Shown here one piece after another: positions 47,469 to 57,282 of a stretch of 64,000 nucleotides of DNA. The position numbers and the translations under genes were made by a program. Each line of letters opens with the position of its first letter. Position 1 is the stretch's first letter. The stretch is from ChocPot-Mid sp043804925 (GTDB lineage: Bacteria > Bacteroidota > Ignavibacteria > Kapaibacteriales > UBA2268), in the NCBI GenBank assembly GCA_043804925.1, contig JAZDIP010000069.1, positions 310,001 to 374,000 on the forward strand, in the 5' to 3' direction. A model generated the notes under the pieces. That model saw nothing but the letters and a program-made list of their open reading frames with translations, was not told the origin of the DNA and ran no database searches.

Positions 47469-49553
47469 ATGAGGTTTAAAATGAAATTAGTTTATTTATT
47501 GCTTCTGACTTTAGCACTGACATTCATTCAATGTACAGGTAACAAAGGAACAAATGAACAAAAATCAGAGGAGAAGGTTATGTTTATTGATAAAAGTACA
47601 ATTGACAATACTATTTCCGAATTAATTAAAAAATTCGGAGAAGAAAAAAAATTCAGAATCGAACGCGGTGTATTACAAACTGCATCTCTATGGATGGAAA
47701 AGGACGGAACTCAAGAACAATTCAAGGAATTTTGCATTAACAATTTTATTAAAGTTGATTCCAATCTCGAAAATATATTTTCTCGTCTTTCCGAGAACTT
47801 AGAGATTATTTGGGGACATTTTAATAAAATCACACTCGATTTGAATAAACCAATACATTTGACAACATTCGAAAAATATCCGGTTGATGAAATTTTTGGA
47901 GCATACAGTCCCGCTGCTCATTTTGCCGAAGATTTTTATAAAAATAAAATTGCCTTTATTATTACTTTGAACTTCCCCCATTATTCACTCGAAGAGAAAA
48001 CCGAATGGGGTAAGAACTGGTCAAGAAAAGATTGGGCTTTTGCAAGAATGGGTGATATTTTCACTTCAAGAGTTCCCAGCGAATTGTTGCAAAAAGTTTC
48101 CGAAACAGTTACAAATGCCGATTTATACATATCAGAATACAATATTTTCATGGGTAATTTGGTTGATAACAACGGTAATAAATTATTCCCGAATGACCTC
48201 AAGCTAATTACACATTGGGGTTTGAGAGATGAATTGAAATCTCAATATGCAAATACTGAAAACGGACTCGAAAAACAAAAAATGATTTATGAGGTTATGA
48301 AAAGGATTATAAGCCAGGAAATACCCCAATGTGTAATAAACAATTCTGAATCCAGTTGGAATCCTTATAAAAATGTAGTTACAAAAAAAGGGAAATCTGT
48401 CGAATTTGAACAGGAAGCTAATACCCGTTACAAACATATCATGAATAATTTTCATGCTCTGCAGGCAATAGATTCCTACAGCCCAAATTATCCAACATAC
48501 ATCAGCCGAAAGTTTGATGAAGAATTTGAAATACCTCAACCGGATGTGGAAAAACTCTTTACAGATTTTGTTTCATCGCCACAAGTAAAAGAGGTTGCTG
48601 AATTGATTCAAAAACGGCTCGGTAGAAAACTTGAACCTTTCGATATATGGTATGACGGCTTTAAAGCAAGAAGCTCGATATCCGAAGCAGAATTAACTAA
48701 TATGACAATGAAGAAATATCCCAATCCGCAAGCTGTAAAAAATGACCTGCCTAATATTTTACAGAAATTAGGTTTCACTCTTGAAAAAGCAAATGCAATA
48801 TGTTCCAAAATCGAAGTTGACCCTTCACGTGGAGCCGGACATGCATGGGGAGCTCAGATGAAATCCGAGAATGCTCATTTGAGAACGAGAATAGCTGATA
48901 AAGGAATGGATTATAAAGGATATAATATTGCCACACATGAATTTGGTCATAATGTTGAACAAACCTTAACATTAAATGATGTTGATTATTATATGTTGAC
49001 AGGTGTTCCAAACACGGCTTTTACAGAAGCATGGGCTTTCGTTTTCCAAAAAAGAGACCTCGAACTTTTAGGTATTAAAGAAAATAATCCCGACAAAAGG
49101 ACAATGATGGTTCTTGACAATTTCTGGTCAACCTATGAAATAATGGGAGTTTCTTTAGTTGACATGAATCTCTGGAAATGGTTATACGAGAATCCTAATG
49201 CAGATGCAAATCAGATTAAAGAAGCTACAATCCGCATAGCCAAAGAAATTTGGAATAAATATTTTGCCGGAATGTTTGGCGCAAAGGACCAAACAATCCT
49301 TGCGGTCTATTCACATATGATTGATAATCCGCTTTATTTATCGGCATATCCTCTTGGTCATTTAATCGAATTCCAGATGGAAAGCCATATCGAAGGAAAA
49401 AATTTAGCTGATGAAATGATGAGAATTTGCAAACAAGGAAGGATAATACCTCAATTCTGGATGAAAGGTGCTGTCGGTAATGAATTATCGGTTCAACCTA
49501 CCTTGAAAGCAACACAGGAAGCAATAACATATATGAAAGCAATTGCACAATAA
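47469..49553 (+). CDS. Putative gluzincin metallopeptidase lipoprotein
   Basis: The 694-residue product has a lipoprotein signal (MRFKMKLVYLLLLTLALTFIQC; the ATG at 47481 is an alternative start). The long helical N-terminal region is not recognised. A zinc motif HEFGH (H490/E491/H494) is followed by TEAWAF with E520, the spacing expected for gluzincins (third ligand Glu). This suggests an M3/M49-like catalytic core, but the exact family is uncertain. C-terminal text is helical (ANQIKEATIRIAKEIWNKYF). As a lipoprotein it would act on peptides at the inner or outer membrane. A terminator follows. Confidence 0.75.
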   Translation: MRFKMKLVYLLLLTLALTFIQCTGNKGTNEQKSEEKVMFIDKSTIDNTISELIKKFGEEKKFRIERGVLQTASLWMEKDGTQEQFKEFCINNFIKVDSNLENIFSRLSENLEIIWGHFNKITLDLNKPIHLTTFEKYPVDEIFGAYSPAAHFAEDFYKNKIAFIITLNFPHYSLEEKTEWGKNWSRKDWAFARMGDIFTSRVPSELLQKVSETVTNADLYISEYNIFMGNLVDNNGNKLFPNDLKLITHWGLRDELKSQYANTENGLEKQKMIYEVMKRIISQEIPQCVINNSESSWNPYKNVVTKKGKSVEFEQEANTRYKHIMNNFHALQAIDSYSPNYPTYISRKFDEEFEIPQPDVEKLFTDFVSSPQVKEVAELIQKRLGRKLEPFDIWYDGFKARSSISEAELTNMTMKKYPNPQAVKNDLPNILQKLGFTLEKANAICSKIEVDPSRGAGHAWGAQMKSENAHLRTRIADKGMDYKGYNIATHEFGHNVEQTLTLNDVDYYMLTGVPNTAFTEAWAFVFQKRDLELLGIKENNPDKRTMMVLDNFWSTYEIMGVSLVDMNLWKWLYENPNADANQIKEATIRIAKEIWNKYFAGMFGAKDQTILAVYSHMIDNPLYLSAYPLGHLIEFQMESHIEGKNLADEMMRICKQGRIIPQFWMKGAVGNELSVQPTLKATQEAITYMKAIAQ

Positions 49554-49584
49554 ATTTTTTAAAAGAAGTTAATCATTGTTATGT

Positions 49585-49624
49585 ATGCTGTTCCGGTTCA
49601 AGGCAATCGGAACGGCATTTTTAT
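49585..49624 (+). terminator. Rho-independent terminator
   Basis: ATGCTGTTCCG (49585-49595) pairs with CGGAACGGCAT (49608-49618) with one G-U pair, and a T-run follows. It lies ~30 bases after the gluzincin gene and before the convergent tatC. Confidence 0.85.
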
Positions 49625-49661
49625 TTTGAATTTTAAATTTCAAATAAATGTTATTTGGAAA

Positions 49662-50426
49662 TTATTCATTATCAGATGATTTCTTCCCCGCAATCTTTGC
49701 AATAAATATACTGATTTCATATAGAACGAAAAGAGGTGCGGCAAATAACATCATGCTTATTGGGTCTGTAGTTGGAGTTAACGCCGCTGCCAAAATCATT
49801 ATAACCACTATACTGTGCCTGCGGTATTTTCTCATGAACTGAGCCGTTACCATACCGAATTTAGCTAAAATAAACGTTATCATTGGCAATTCGAAAAGCA
49901 AACCTGCAGAGAGAAGCATTATGGTTATAAAACTCAGATAGCTGTTAACATCAATAATATTTTCAATTTTCTTCGTACCGAAAGAAGCAGCAAAACTCAT
50001 CATTGTCGGTATCATCAGAAAATATGCAAATGCAACACCCGAAAGAAAACAAAGCGAAGTTAAAAAAGTAATTTTACTTACCCATTTTCTCTCGGTCATA
50101 TAGAGTCCCGGAGCAATGAACTTCCAAAGTTGATAAAGCGAAAATGGAAAAGAAATAATGATTCCGATTATAAATATTAGTTTGAAGTACATCAGGGGTT
50201 GACCGAAGGGGCTTAAGTTTTGCAATTTCAAATTGACGCTTACTGATGGAGCCAAAATAACATACTCTAAAATTTTATCAATAAATACACCCGAAATAAC
50301 GCATCCGATGACCAAACCGGCGACAGCCCATACGATTCTTTTTCGCAACTCTTCAAGATGGCTGAGAAAACCCATACCCTCTTCAGTTGCTTTTTCATCA
50401 TCTTTTATCTTTTTATCTTTTTTCAT
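49662..50426 (-). CDS. tatC: Sec-independent (Tat) translocase subunit TatC
   Basis: Polytopic inner-membrane receptor that recognises twin-arginine signal peptides and, with TatA, exports folded proteins. The 254 residues show the N-terminal signature FLSHLEELRKR (~20-30) and six hydrophobic segments. The first periplasmic region precedes YFKLIFIIGIIISFPFSLYQLWKFIAPGLY, a highly typical TatC stretch. A charged N-terminal extension (~17 residues) precedes the signature. No tatA gene is next to it. Confidence 0.93.
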   Translation of the reverse strand: MKKDKKIKDDEKATEEGMGFLSHLEELRKRIVWAVAGLVIGCVISGVFIDKILEYVILAPSVSVNLKLQNLSPFGQPLMYFKLIFIIGIIISFPFSLYQLWKFIAPGLYMTERKWVSKITFLTSLCFLSGVAFAYFLMIPTMMSFAASFGTKKIENIIDVNSYLSFITIMLLSAGLLFELPMITFILAKFGMVTAQFMRKYRRHSIVVIMILAAALTPTTDPISMMLFAAPLFVLYEISIFIAKIAGKKSSDNE

Positions 50427-50736
50427 TTAATAAAATTATGAAATTTTATAATAACAATGTTTGAAAAGTTAAACATACAGCCAATTTACCATACTAATAA
50501 CATTTGTCATTAAATTCGGCTAACTATCAAAAAAAACTAAATACAACTCCAACGCAATTATTACTTTTCTAAATTATATAAGGTATAGTTTATTAAAGCT
50601 AAGTTCAACAAGATACAAAAATAATACGAAATTAATTGACAAACTATTAGATGAATTTAAAAAATCATCAGTTTTTCATTTAACTCCCAAAAAATCCCTA
50701 TTTTTGTAAACAAATTTTTAACTTAATTAGAATATA
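50427..50736. other. 310-base gene-free region between divergent tatC and der
   Basis: AT-rich, no ORF of note. It contains a good match to the Bacteroidota -7 promoter box just upstream of der; the tatC promoter should lie near its left side. No hairpin or repeat stands out. Confidence 0.5.
50699..50706 (+). promoter_or_regulatory. der: Possible -7 promoter box (TAnnTTTG) for der
   Basis: TATTTTTG at 50699-50706 matches the Bacteroidota -7 consensus, 30 bases before the der ATG. A TTTC element ~22 bases upstream is only a poor -33 match. Confidence 0.3.
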
Positions 50737-52062
50737 ATGAATATTGTTGCAATAGTAGGCAGACCAAATGTTGGCAAATCCACACTGTTTAACCGATTAA
50801 TCGGTGAAAAAAGTGCCATAATCGAAGCCACGCCAGGTGTTACAAGGGATAGACTGTATGGTGAATCTGACTGGAACGGAAAATACTTTATGGTGATTGA
50901 TACGGGCGGTTTTATTCCCGGCACTGAAGATACAATGGAAAAAGCAATTCGGGAGCAGGCATATATTGCAATCGAAGAAGCAGATGCCATTATTTTCGTT
51001 TGCGACGGAAAAGACGGTGTTACGCCATTTGATATAGATATTGCAACAATCTTAAGAACATCCAACAAACCCGTAACTCTGGTTATCAATAAATGTGATA
51101 ATGAGAAAATGGATTTGCTGTCTTATGAGTTTCATAATCTCGGACTTGGAAATCCATATCCAATTTCGGGATTAAACGGCAGAGGAACAGGAGATTTCCT
51201 CGATGAAGTAGCTCAAAATTTAAAAGACGAAAGTATTTATCAATCTGATGCAAGATTGAAAATAGCTTTTGTAGGAAGACCGAACTCTGGCAAATCAAGC
51301 TTAACAAATGCACTTTTAGGGCAGGAAAGGTCTATCGTTACTGATATTCCGGGAACAACACGCGATTCAATTGACAGCGTTTTAAAATTCCACGGTGAAG
51401 AAATTGTGTTAATTGACACTGCAGGTCTTAGAAAAAAAAGCAGGATTAAGGAAAATATTGAGATGTTCAGTATTTTACGAACAGCTACTGCAATAAGCAG
51501 GTCGGATGTTGTAGTTGTGCTTGTTGATGCTCAGCGAGGATTTGAAGAACAGGACAAAAAGATAATCAATCAGGTAACAGATGCCCGGAAAGGTGTTATT
51601 ATCGCTCTCAACAAGTGGGATATCGTCGAAAAGGACAACAAAACAGCACAACAATACGAAGTATTATTTTATGAGCAGATGCAGACTCATTACTATGCAC
51701 CGATTGTCTTCATTTCCGCATTGACCAAACAAAGAATTGTTAAAGTCATCGAAATTGCAAAGGAAATCAAAGATAAAAGATGCAATAGAGTTTCGACAGC
51801 TAATTTGAACAAGACCATATTACCTATACTTGAAAGAACTCCCCCACCTGCTGTACATGGAAGAGATTTGAGAATTAATTATATAACTCAAACGGGAATC
51901 GAACCGCCGGTTTTTGCATTTTTCTGTAATTATCCACAGTTGATACCGGATTCCTACAAAAAATTCATGGAAAAATCCATAAGGGCGAACTTTAATTTTG
52001 AAGGAACCCCGATATCCTTTATTTTTAGGAAGAAGAACAAGAACGACTTTTTTAATGGATAA
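50737..52062 (+). CDS. der: Ribosome-assembly GTPase Der (EngA)
   Basis: Tandem-GTPase needed for 50S subunit maturation. The 441 residues contain two G domains with G1 motifs GRPNVGKS (8-15) and GRPNSGKS (180-187), G3 motifs DTGG and DTAG, and G4 NKCD and NKWD. A C-terminal KH-like domain starts near TPPPAVHGRDLR. Length and order are canonical. It stands alone, divergent from tatC. Confidence 0.97.
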   Translation: MNIVAIVGRPNVGKSTLFNRLIGEKSAIIEATPGVTRDRLYGESDWNGKYFMVIDTGGFIPGTEDTMEKAIREQAYIAIEEADAIIFVCDGKDGVTPFDIDIATILRTSNKPVTLVINKCDNEKMDLLSYEFHNLGLGNPYPISGLNGRGTGDFLDEVAQNLKDESIYQSDARLKIAFVGRPNSGKSSLTNALLGQERSIVTDIPGTTRDSIDSVLKFHGEEIVLIDTAGLRKKSRIKENIEMFSILRTATAISRSDVVVVLVDAQRGFEEQDKKIINQVTDARKGVIIALNKWDIVEKDNKTAQQYEVLFYEQMQTHYYAPIVFISALTKQRIVKVIEIAKEIKDKRCNRVSTANLNKTILPILERTPPPAVHGRDLRINYITQTGIEPPVFAFFCNYPQLIPDSYKKFMEKSIRANFNFEGTPISFIFRKKNKNDFFNG

Positions 52063-52082
52063 TAGCTACAATTCTTAAAATT

Positions 52083-52151
52083 GTCATTCCTGCGAAAGCA
52101 GGAATCTAAAAAACCTCATGAATTCTGGATTCCTGCTTTCGCAGGAATGAC
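52083..52151. repeat. Perfect 24-bp inverted repeat
   Basis: 52083-52106 (GTCATTCCTGCGAAAGCAGG then AATC) is the exact reverse complement of 52128-52151. The 21-base spacer completes a long hairpin right after der. Each arm itself contains an imperfect palindrome (CCTGCGAAAGCAGG). It may act as a terminator-like or REP-like element; the sequence resembles an abundant dispersed bacterial repeat type. Confidence 0.8.
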
Positions 52152-52193
52152 TTGCTATTAATTTAAAATGGCTCAACAAATATTTATTATAAA

Positions 52194-52226
52194 AAAAAAC
52201 CGGCAGATAAAATCCACCGGTTTTTT
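52194..52226 (-). terminator. Rho-independent terminator of the susCD operon
   Basis: AAAAAACCGG (52194-52203) pairs with CCGGTTTTTT (52217-52226) around a 13-base loop. On the minus strand it follows the susD stop by 15 bases and ends in a T-run. Confidence 0.85.
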
Positions 52227-52241
52227 CGTCCAACATTAATA

Positions 52242-53672
52242 TTAATCTAGCTCTCCGCCATACTTTTTATTTAAAATCCACTTAACTAATTCGGGATCAC
52301 CTGGAGCATCATGTCCTTCAACTGTGCTGTAATTCGGATTAGCATTCTTTTCACTCGTTGGATAAATCCAGCGATAAGGTATTCCGGTAGCCGGTAAAGT
52401 ACCTGTTCTTCTCATATCATGATATGCCTGACCTTCAAGGAACAATTCGAGATACTTTTGCTTCAATACTTCAGCAATTACAGCATCTTTGTCAGTGCTT
52501 GAAAAATCAGTCAATCCTGCATTCAGACGAATGATATTTACATCATTAACAGCACCGGGAAGGTCTGTTCCCCTTGCTTTACATTCTGCACGTATCAGAA
52601 CATTCTCCTCATAGGAAGCTGCAGGGAAATAATCGCCATAACCACCGTACTTTAGCAAATGGCATGTTAATGAGTTATCCTCTTCTTTTGGATCCGGAGC
52701 CGGATTATATGTCCTGTTTGAAACAGCAAATCCCCAATATTCCCCATCACCATTAGGTAAGAAATATTCTGTAATTCTGTTATCCCCGGCTTCTGAATTC
52801 AATAACCTCATAAAATTGGCATCACAACGTAATGGTTCACCTGTTTCGGTTAAAGTCCAATGTCCCCAAGGTGAATATTCTCCGGCACTCGAAGTGTGAA
52901 TTCCAAACAATGTATTTGCTGCTGAGGAAATTCCTAAATTAGCTTCGGTTAATGCCTCGGCATATTCTCCCATGTGCAAATGATATCTGGCTTTCAAAGT
53001 ATGAACAACTTCTATCCATTTTGTACCATCGCCACCAAAGTTAAGGTCTCTTTCGTATTCGCCGGCACTTGCAAAATGCGTCAGAGCTTCATCCAACAAT
53101 GATTGTGCTTCATCATAAGCTTCTCTCTGTGTAGCAAATTCCGGAGGTTCGAGACCATTAATTACAATCGGTATAGAACCATAAATAGCCGCCATTTCAG
53201 CAAAGAAAATAGCTCTGTATGTTTTAGCCATGCCAAGAATTGTATTTCGGGTACCGGCTAAAGCATCACTTGCGAATACATCCGGAGCCCATGAAATTAT
53301 ATCTGTTGTGATTTTAACACCTCGATATCCTGTTAATTTCCAAACATCATCCGGAGGTCCGTCTTCTTTTAAGTTATAAGAATTCCATTCAACGGGTTGT
53401 GGCCTTCCCAATCCGGGAGGTGAACACATTTGCCAGACAAAGAAACTGTTGATTCTTGACCTGTCACTTGAATAAAAATCTGCTGCTGCAACCTGCAAAG
53501 CAATAGTTAAACCATAAACTCCGTCAACAGATTTTACCTTCTCTTGATTAATCGCATTAGGAGATTGATTTATACTGTTGTCAATATCACATGAAGTTAA
53601 AACCACACCTATTGCAAACAAAGGGAGCAAGAGTTTTATGCTTATTCTTTTGATAATATTATATGTTTTCAT
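52242..53672 (-). CDS. SusD/RagB-family outer-membrane substrate-binding lipoprotein
   Basis: Surface lipoprotein partner of a SusC transporter. It has 476 residues, a lipoprotein signal ending VVLTSC, and SusD hallmarks: TPR-like helices (AEMAAIYGSIPIVI, LKARYHLHMGEYAEAL), the LNAEAGLTDF-type loop (NIIRLNAGLTDF) and the C-terminal EVLKQKYLELFLEGQAYHDMRRTG motif. It begins 12 bases after the susC stop, the usual order susC-susD. No glycoside hydrolase or sensor gene is beside it, so the ligand could be a glycan, peptide or other oligomer. Confidence 0.94.
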   Translation of the reverse strand: MKTYNIIKRISIKLLLPLFAIGVVLTSCDIDNSINQSPNAINQEKVKSVDGVYGLTIALQVAAADFYSSDRSRINSFFVWQMCSPPGLGRPQPVEWNSYNLKEDGPPDDVWKLTGYRGVKITTDIISWAPDVFASDALAGTRNTILGMAKTYRAIFFAEMAAIYGSIPIVINGLEPPEFATQREAYDEAQSLLDEALTHFASAGEYERDLNFGGDGTKWIEVVHTLKARYHLHMGEYAEALTEANLGISSAANTLFGIHTSSAGEYSPWGHWTLTETGEPLRCDANFMRLLNSEAGDNRITEYFLPNGDGEYWGFAVSNRTYNPAPDPKEEDNSLTCHLLKYGGYGDYFPAASYEENVLIRAECKARGTDLPGAVNDVNIIRLNAGLTDFSSTDKDAVIAEVLKQKYLELFLEGQAYHDMRRTGTLPATGIPYRWIYPTSEKNANPNYSTVEGHDAPGDPELVKWILNKKYGGELD

Positions 53673-53684
53673 AAATTCCTCCTT

Positions 53685-56600
53685 TTAATAGATTATTGAA
53701 ACACCAAAACGAAATGACATCGTTTGCGGTAATGTGAAATAATCATACCCACGCCCTTCTGCGAGTGAGAATGTGTTAACTTCAGGATCAAATCCGGTAT
53801 AATCGGTTATTGTTAGTAGGTTCCTTGCAGTAAATGTAAATACAATTGTGTTAATATTCCATTCCTGCAAACCATGCCAACGGTATTCCAGAGAAACTTC
53901 ACGTAATTTAATAAATGAGCCGTCTTCAACATGTGCTTCATTAACTAAAAAACCATTCTCATAAGTCCAATACTTCTCAGTTTTATCTGCATTTTCAAAT
54001 ACTGCATTACCGTTATCGTCAAAACTTACTATTTGTACTTGGGTACCTTCATCGTTTACCCAATTGTCCTCTCTGTCTTCGGTGTTACCATGGGTACCAA
54101 AGTTATAAAGCGCACCTCTTGTACCATTCCACACATCGAATCCCCATGATGCATCTATGAGGAAGCTGAATGTGAAATCTTTCAAAAATGTAAGGTCACT
54201 TCTAAAACTAAATAAAAATTCAGGATTAGGATTACCAAGTATTTGCAAATTTTCATCATGTATTGGTACTCCAATGTATCCCATACCATATTGGTCATTG
54301 AAAACTTTTTCTCCATTTTCCATATAATAAATGGCTCCTGTTGTACCATCACCATTATCATAATCGGGATCCCATTGAGTATAAACAAGATTGCCGCTTT
54401 CATCCTTCAGGTATCCGTATCCCCAGAAAACACCAAGCTCTTCACCTTCCATGGCGATATTATTAATGCCAACGAATCCACCATTTAGTGATAGATATTC
54501 TGCACCTACAAGCTTTGTAACTTCATTTTTAACTGTAGAGTAGTTAAACATACAGTTCCAAACAAAATCTTCTGTTAAAATCGGTGTTGCCTTCAATGAT
54601 AATTCGAATCCCTGATTATACATCTGACCGGCATTTCTCAACTGCTGGTCAAAACCGGTTGAAGCCGCTAAAGGAACATCGAGAATCAGGTCGTACATGT
54701 TCTCATAAAAATATGTTGCCTCCAAACTGATTCTATTATCGAGAAATCCCAAATCTAAACCGATTTCTCTTTCAAGTGTTCTTTCAGGTCCAATTTCGCT
54801 TGAGCCGGCAACAACATAGTAATCTGCAGGAAGTCCACCTTGTCTGTATCCGATGTATCCGCCACGGTTTGCCGTCGAACTTCTGTCCCATGGGTCGAAA
54901 AATCCACCAGTCCCATACAAAAAGTTTGTTGCATAGACTCCTGGTAAGCTTGGTGAACCTGCTTCGCCATAAGATGCTCTCAACCTGATGTTACTGAAAA
55001 TATCCTTAGTTCCTTTCATAAATTCTTCATCCGAAAGTGTGTAAGAAAGTCCGGCTTTAGGATAATAATGGAACTGATCGGATTCTCCAAAAGTAGATTT
55101 TCCATCTCTTCGTATTGCCAAAGTCAAAGATAATCTATCCCATAAAGTTGAGGTTAGTTGTGCAAATAATCCGACCATCTTCTTTTGGTAATAAGCTGAA
55201 CCACCGTCCTTTGTAGCACCTGCTTCTATCTGGTTGAAATGTGGAGATGTTTCAACAGCATCAGCCCAGTCATTTGTATTTTCATACCAAATAGTCTGAC
55301 TTCCTATAACCAAATTCGTCTGCAATTGGTCATCAAAAAATGATTGAGATGCCGTAGCAGTTAAATCTAAGTTCATTTGGTTGGTTCTAATTGTCTGGTG
55401 ATTGATATATCCTGCTCTGTTTGGAGAATTAGCTGCACCTACAGCTAATCTTTCAATATTAGCATAAGAATAATTATCCAGGCCAAAATTTCCGGCAAGA
55501 GTCATCCAATAATATGGTTTCCATTTTATATCCGTACTATGCAAAAACCTTTCGATTTGAGAATTATAAGTATTCATCTCCTCTGTCCAAATCGGATTAT
55601 CATAGCCGGCGAACCTTCTTTGAGTACCATCATCATAAAGATATTTATCATTTTTAAATTCCGGAGGTGTTCTCAAAGCTCCAAGTAATATACCTGAAGG
55701 ATTTGAACCATCCTGAGGCAAATCGTTATTAATAGAAATATAATTATTGTTTGTCTGTAAAGTAACACCCGGTAACAAAGACATACCCAAATTAGCTCTT
55801 ACACTAGCTCTGTCATAATTCGAGCCCACAACAAAGCCCTGGATTCCTTCGATTGTTCCGTTAACCAGATAATCGAACTGCGGAACACCTCCGGAAATTG
55901 ATAATGACTGGACATTTGACAGACCTGTCCTGAAAGGAACCTCGTCCTGAGCATAAGTTTTCGTACCGGCAGGTAATTTGTCTCCATAAGAGTCGCTTGA
56001 GCCCGGTGTTTGAGTTGCTTCATCGAAAGGAATACGCTGCCCATAGGTTGTTTGCAAAGGAATGCTCCCGGATTTTTGGTCAACCTGAACACTACTGGAA
56101 TAAGTAATTCTTGAAGGTTTACCTTCGGGGGACATTGAACCTCTTTTTGTTGTTATCAGCACTACACCATTTGCAGCTTGAGAACCATAAATTGCCGCAG
56201 CTGAAGCACCTTTCAATATCTCCATTGACTCGATATCCAAAGGATTGATGTCAATTGCCCTATTGCCAAACTGTTTTGTTCCGCTTGGGTCGTACAATGC
56301 ATCGTTATCCATTATTATACCATCAATTACATAAAGAGGTTCGGAACTTCCCATAATGGTCTTTCTTCCTCTCATAGTAATGTAAGTACCTGCACCGGGA
56401 GTACCGCTGTTTCTCGTAACCTGTACACCGGCAACTCTGCCACTTATTGCATCGATAGCGCTTGAAGAAATTACTTTTGCAACTTCCTTGCCACTGACAG
56501 AACCAATCGTGTTACCTAGTTTATTTCTGTCAACTTCTCCGCTGAGCCCTATTACGACAATTTCATCTGTCATAACACCGCTTGTAGAAAGTTCGAAATC

Positions 56601-56957
56601 AACTGTCTCGGTTTCTCCGGGTTTTAATGTAACTTCCTTCGAAACATCTTCGAAACCGATAAATTTCGCTCTTACAATATACTTCCCCTCGGGAGCTTTG
56701 AACGAAAAGTTACCATCTTTGTCTGTTACTGCACCAGCCCTTATGGATGGTATAGCTACTGTCGCTCCGATCATTGGTTGACCGGTTGTTTTGTCAACAA
56801 CCTTACCTTTAATCTCTGCCTTCTGTGCCAGTGCATTGCCTGACATCAGTACCAAAGCAATAAATATGCTTAGAATTAATAGGAAAATAGGCGGTTTTTT
56901 TTGGAACCTGCTCCTAAATCCCGTTACGGGTTGGGATTTGGTTTTTGTAGTATCCAT
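53685..56957 (-). CDS. SusC/RagA-family TonB-dependent outer-membrane transporter
   Basis: TonB-dependent importer of 1090 residues. A hydrophobic signal (~24-44) follows an unusually long basic N-terminal tail (MDTTKTKSQPVTGF...). Next come a carboxypeptidase-regulatory-like domain (IKGKVVDKTTGQPMIGATVAIP), the TonB-box/plug start (DEIVVIGLSG) and the plug (ISGRVAGVQVTRNSGTPGAG, LYVIDGIIMDN, ILKGASAAAIYGSQAANGVVLITTKRG). The 22-strand barrel ends SFRFGVSIIY. With SusD it forms a lid-and-barrel importer powered by TonB. It heads the susC-susD operon. Confidence 0.95.
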   Translation of the reverse strand: MDTTKTKSQPVTGFRSRFQKKPPIFLLILSIFIALVLMSGNALAQKAEIKGKVVDKTTGQPMIGATVAIPSIRAGAVTDKDGNFSFKAPEGKYIVRAKFIGFEDVSKEVTLKPGETETVDFELSTSGVMTDEIVVIGLSGEVDRNKLGNTIGSVSGKEVAKVISSSAIDAISGRVAGVQVTRNSGTPGAGTYITMRGRKTIMGSSEPLYVIDGIIMDNDALYDPSGTKQFGNRAIDINPLDIESMEILKGASAAAIYGSQAANGVVLITTKRGSMSPEGKPSRITYSSSVQVDQKSGSIPLQTTYGQRIPFDEATQTPGSSDSYGDKLPAGTKTYAQDEVPFRTGLSNVQSLSISGGVPQFDYLVNGTIEGIQGFVVGSNYDRASVRANLGMSLLPGVTLQTNNNYISINNDLPQDGSNPSGILLGALRTPPEFKNDKYLYDDGTQRRFAGYDNPIWTEEMNTYNSQIERFLHSTDIKWKPYYWMTLAGNFGLDNYSYANIERLAVGAANSPNRAGYINHQTIRTNQMNLDLTATASQSFFDDQLQTNLVIGSQTIWYENTNDWADAVETSPHFNQIEAGATKDGGSAYYQKKMVGLFAQLTSTLWDRLSLTLAIRRDGKSTFGESDQFHYYPKAGLSYTLSDEEFMKGTKDIFSNIRLRASYGEAGSPSLPGVYATNFLYGTGGFFDPWDRSSTANRGGYIGYRQGGLPADYYVVAGSSEIGPERTLEREIGLDLGFLDNRISLEATYFYENMYDLILDVPLAASTGFDQQLRNAGQMYNQGFELSLKATPILTEDFVWNCMFNYSTVKNEVTKLVGAEYLSLNGGFVGINNIAMEGEELGVFWGYGYLKDESGNLVYTQWDPDYDNGDGTTGAIYYMENGEKVFNDQYGMGYIGVPIHDENLQILGNPNPEFLFSFRSDLTFLKDFTFSFLIDASWGFDVWNGTRGALYNFGTHGNTEDREDNWVNDEGTQVQIVSFDDNGNAVFENADKTEKYWTYENGFLVNEAHVEDGSFIKLREVSLEYRWHGLQEWNINTIVFTFTARNLLTITDYTGFDPEVNTFSLAEGRGYDYFTLPQTMSFRFGVSIIY

Positions 56958-57282
56958 AAATTCCCCTTAAATTGGTTAGGAAATAGTTAATTTAATTACA
57001 ACACTAAATCTATATCTATAGTCTAAAGTCTAAATTCTATTATCTATTAATTTTTGCTTGAATTATTCTTTTATTTTCTTGTCTGAATATTTTTCCTTTC
57101 AAATATAGTAAACGAATTTTTTATTTTATATTAGATTTCAATTAAATCAAATATCTCATTTTGATTTTTAGAAATTTAAAGAAATAATTAAATCAAAACA
57201 AATATATTTTTTAAAAAAGATAGATTCCTTAATTAAAATTAATATTATTTTCATTTGAATTTTGTTTTCTTTATTGGTTTGA
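56958..57282. other. 325-base gene-free region upstream of susC
   Basis: AT-rich. A short-period simple repeat of CTATA/GTCTAAA type lies at ~57008-57050. It should hold the susC promoter; no regulator gene is adjacent. I see no clear operator or terminator. Confidence 0.5.
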
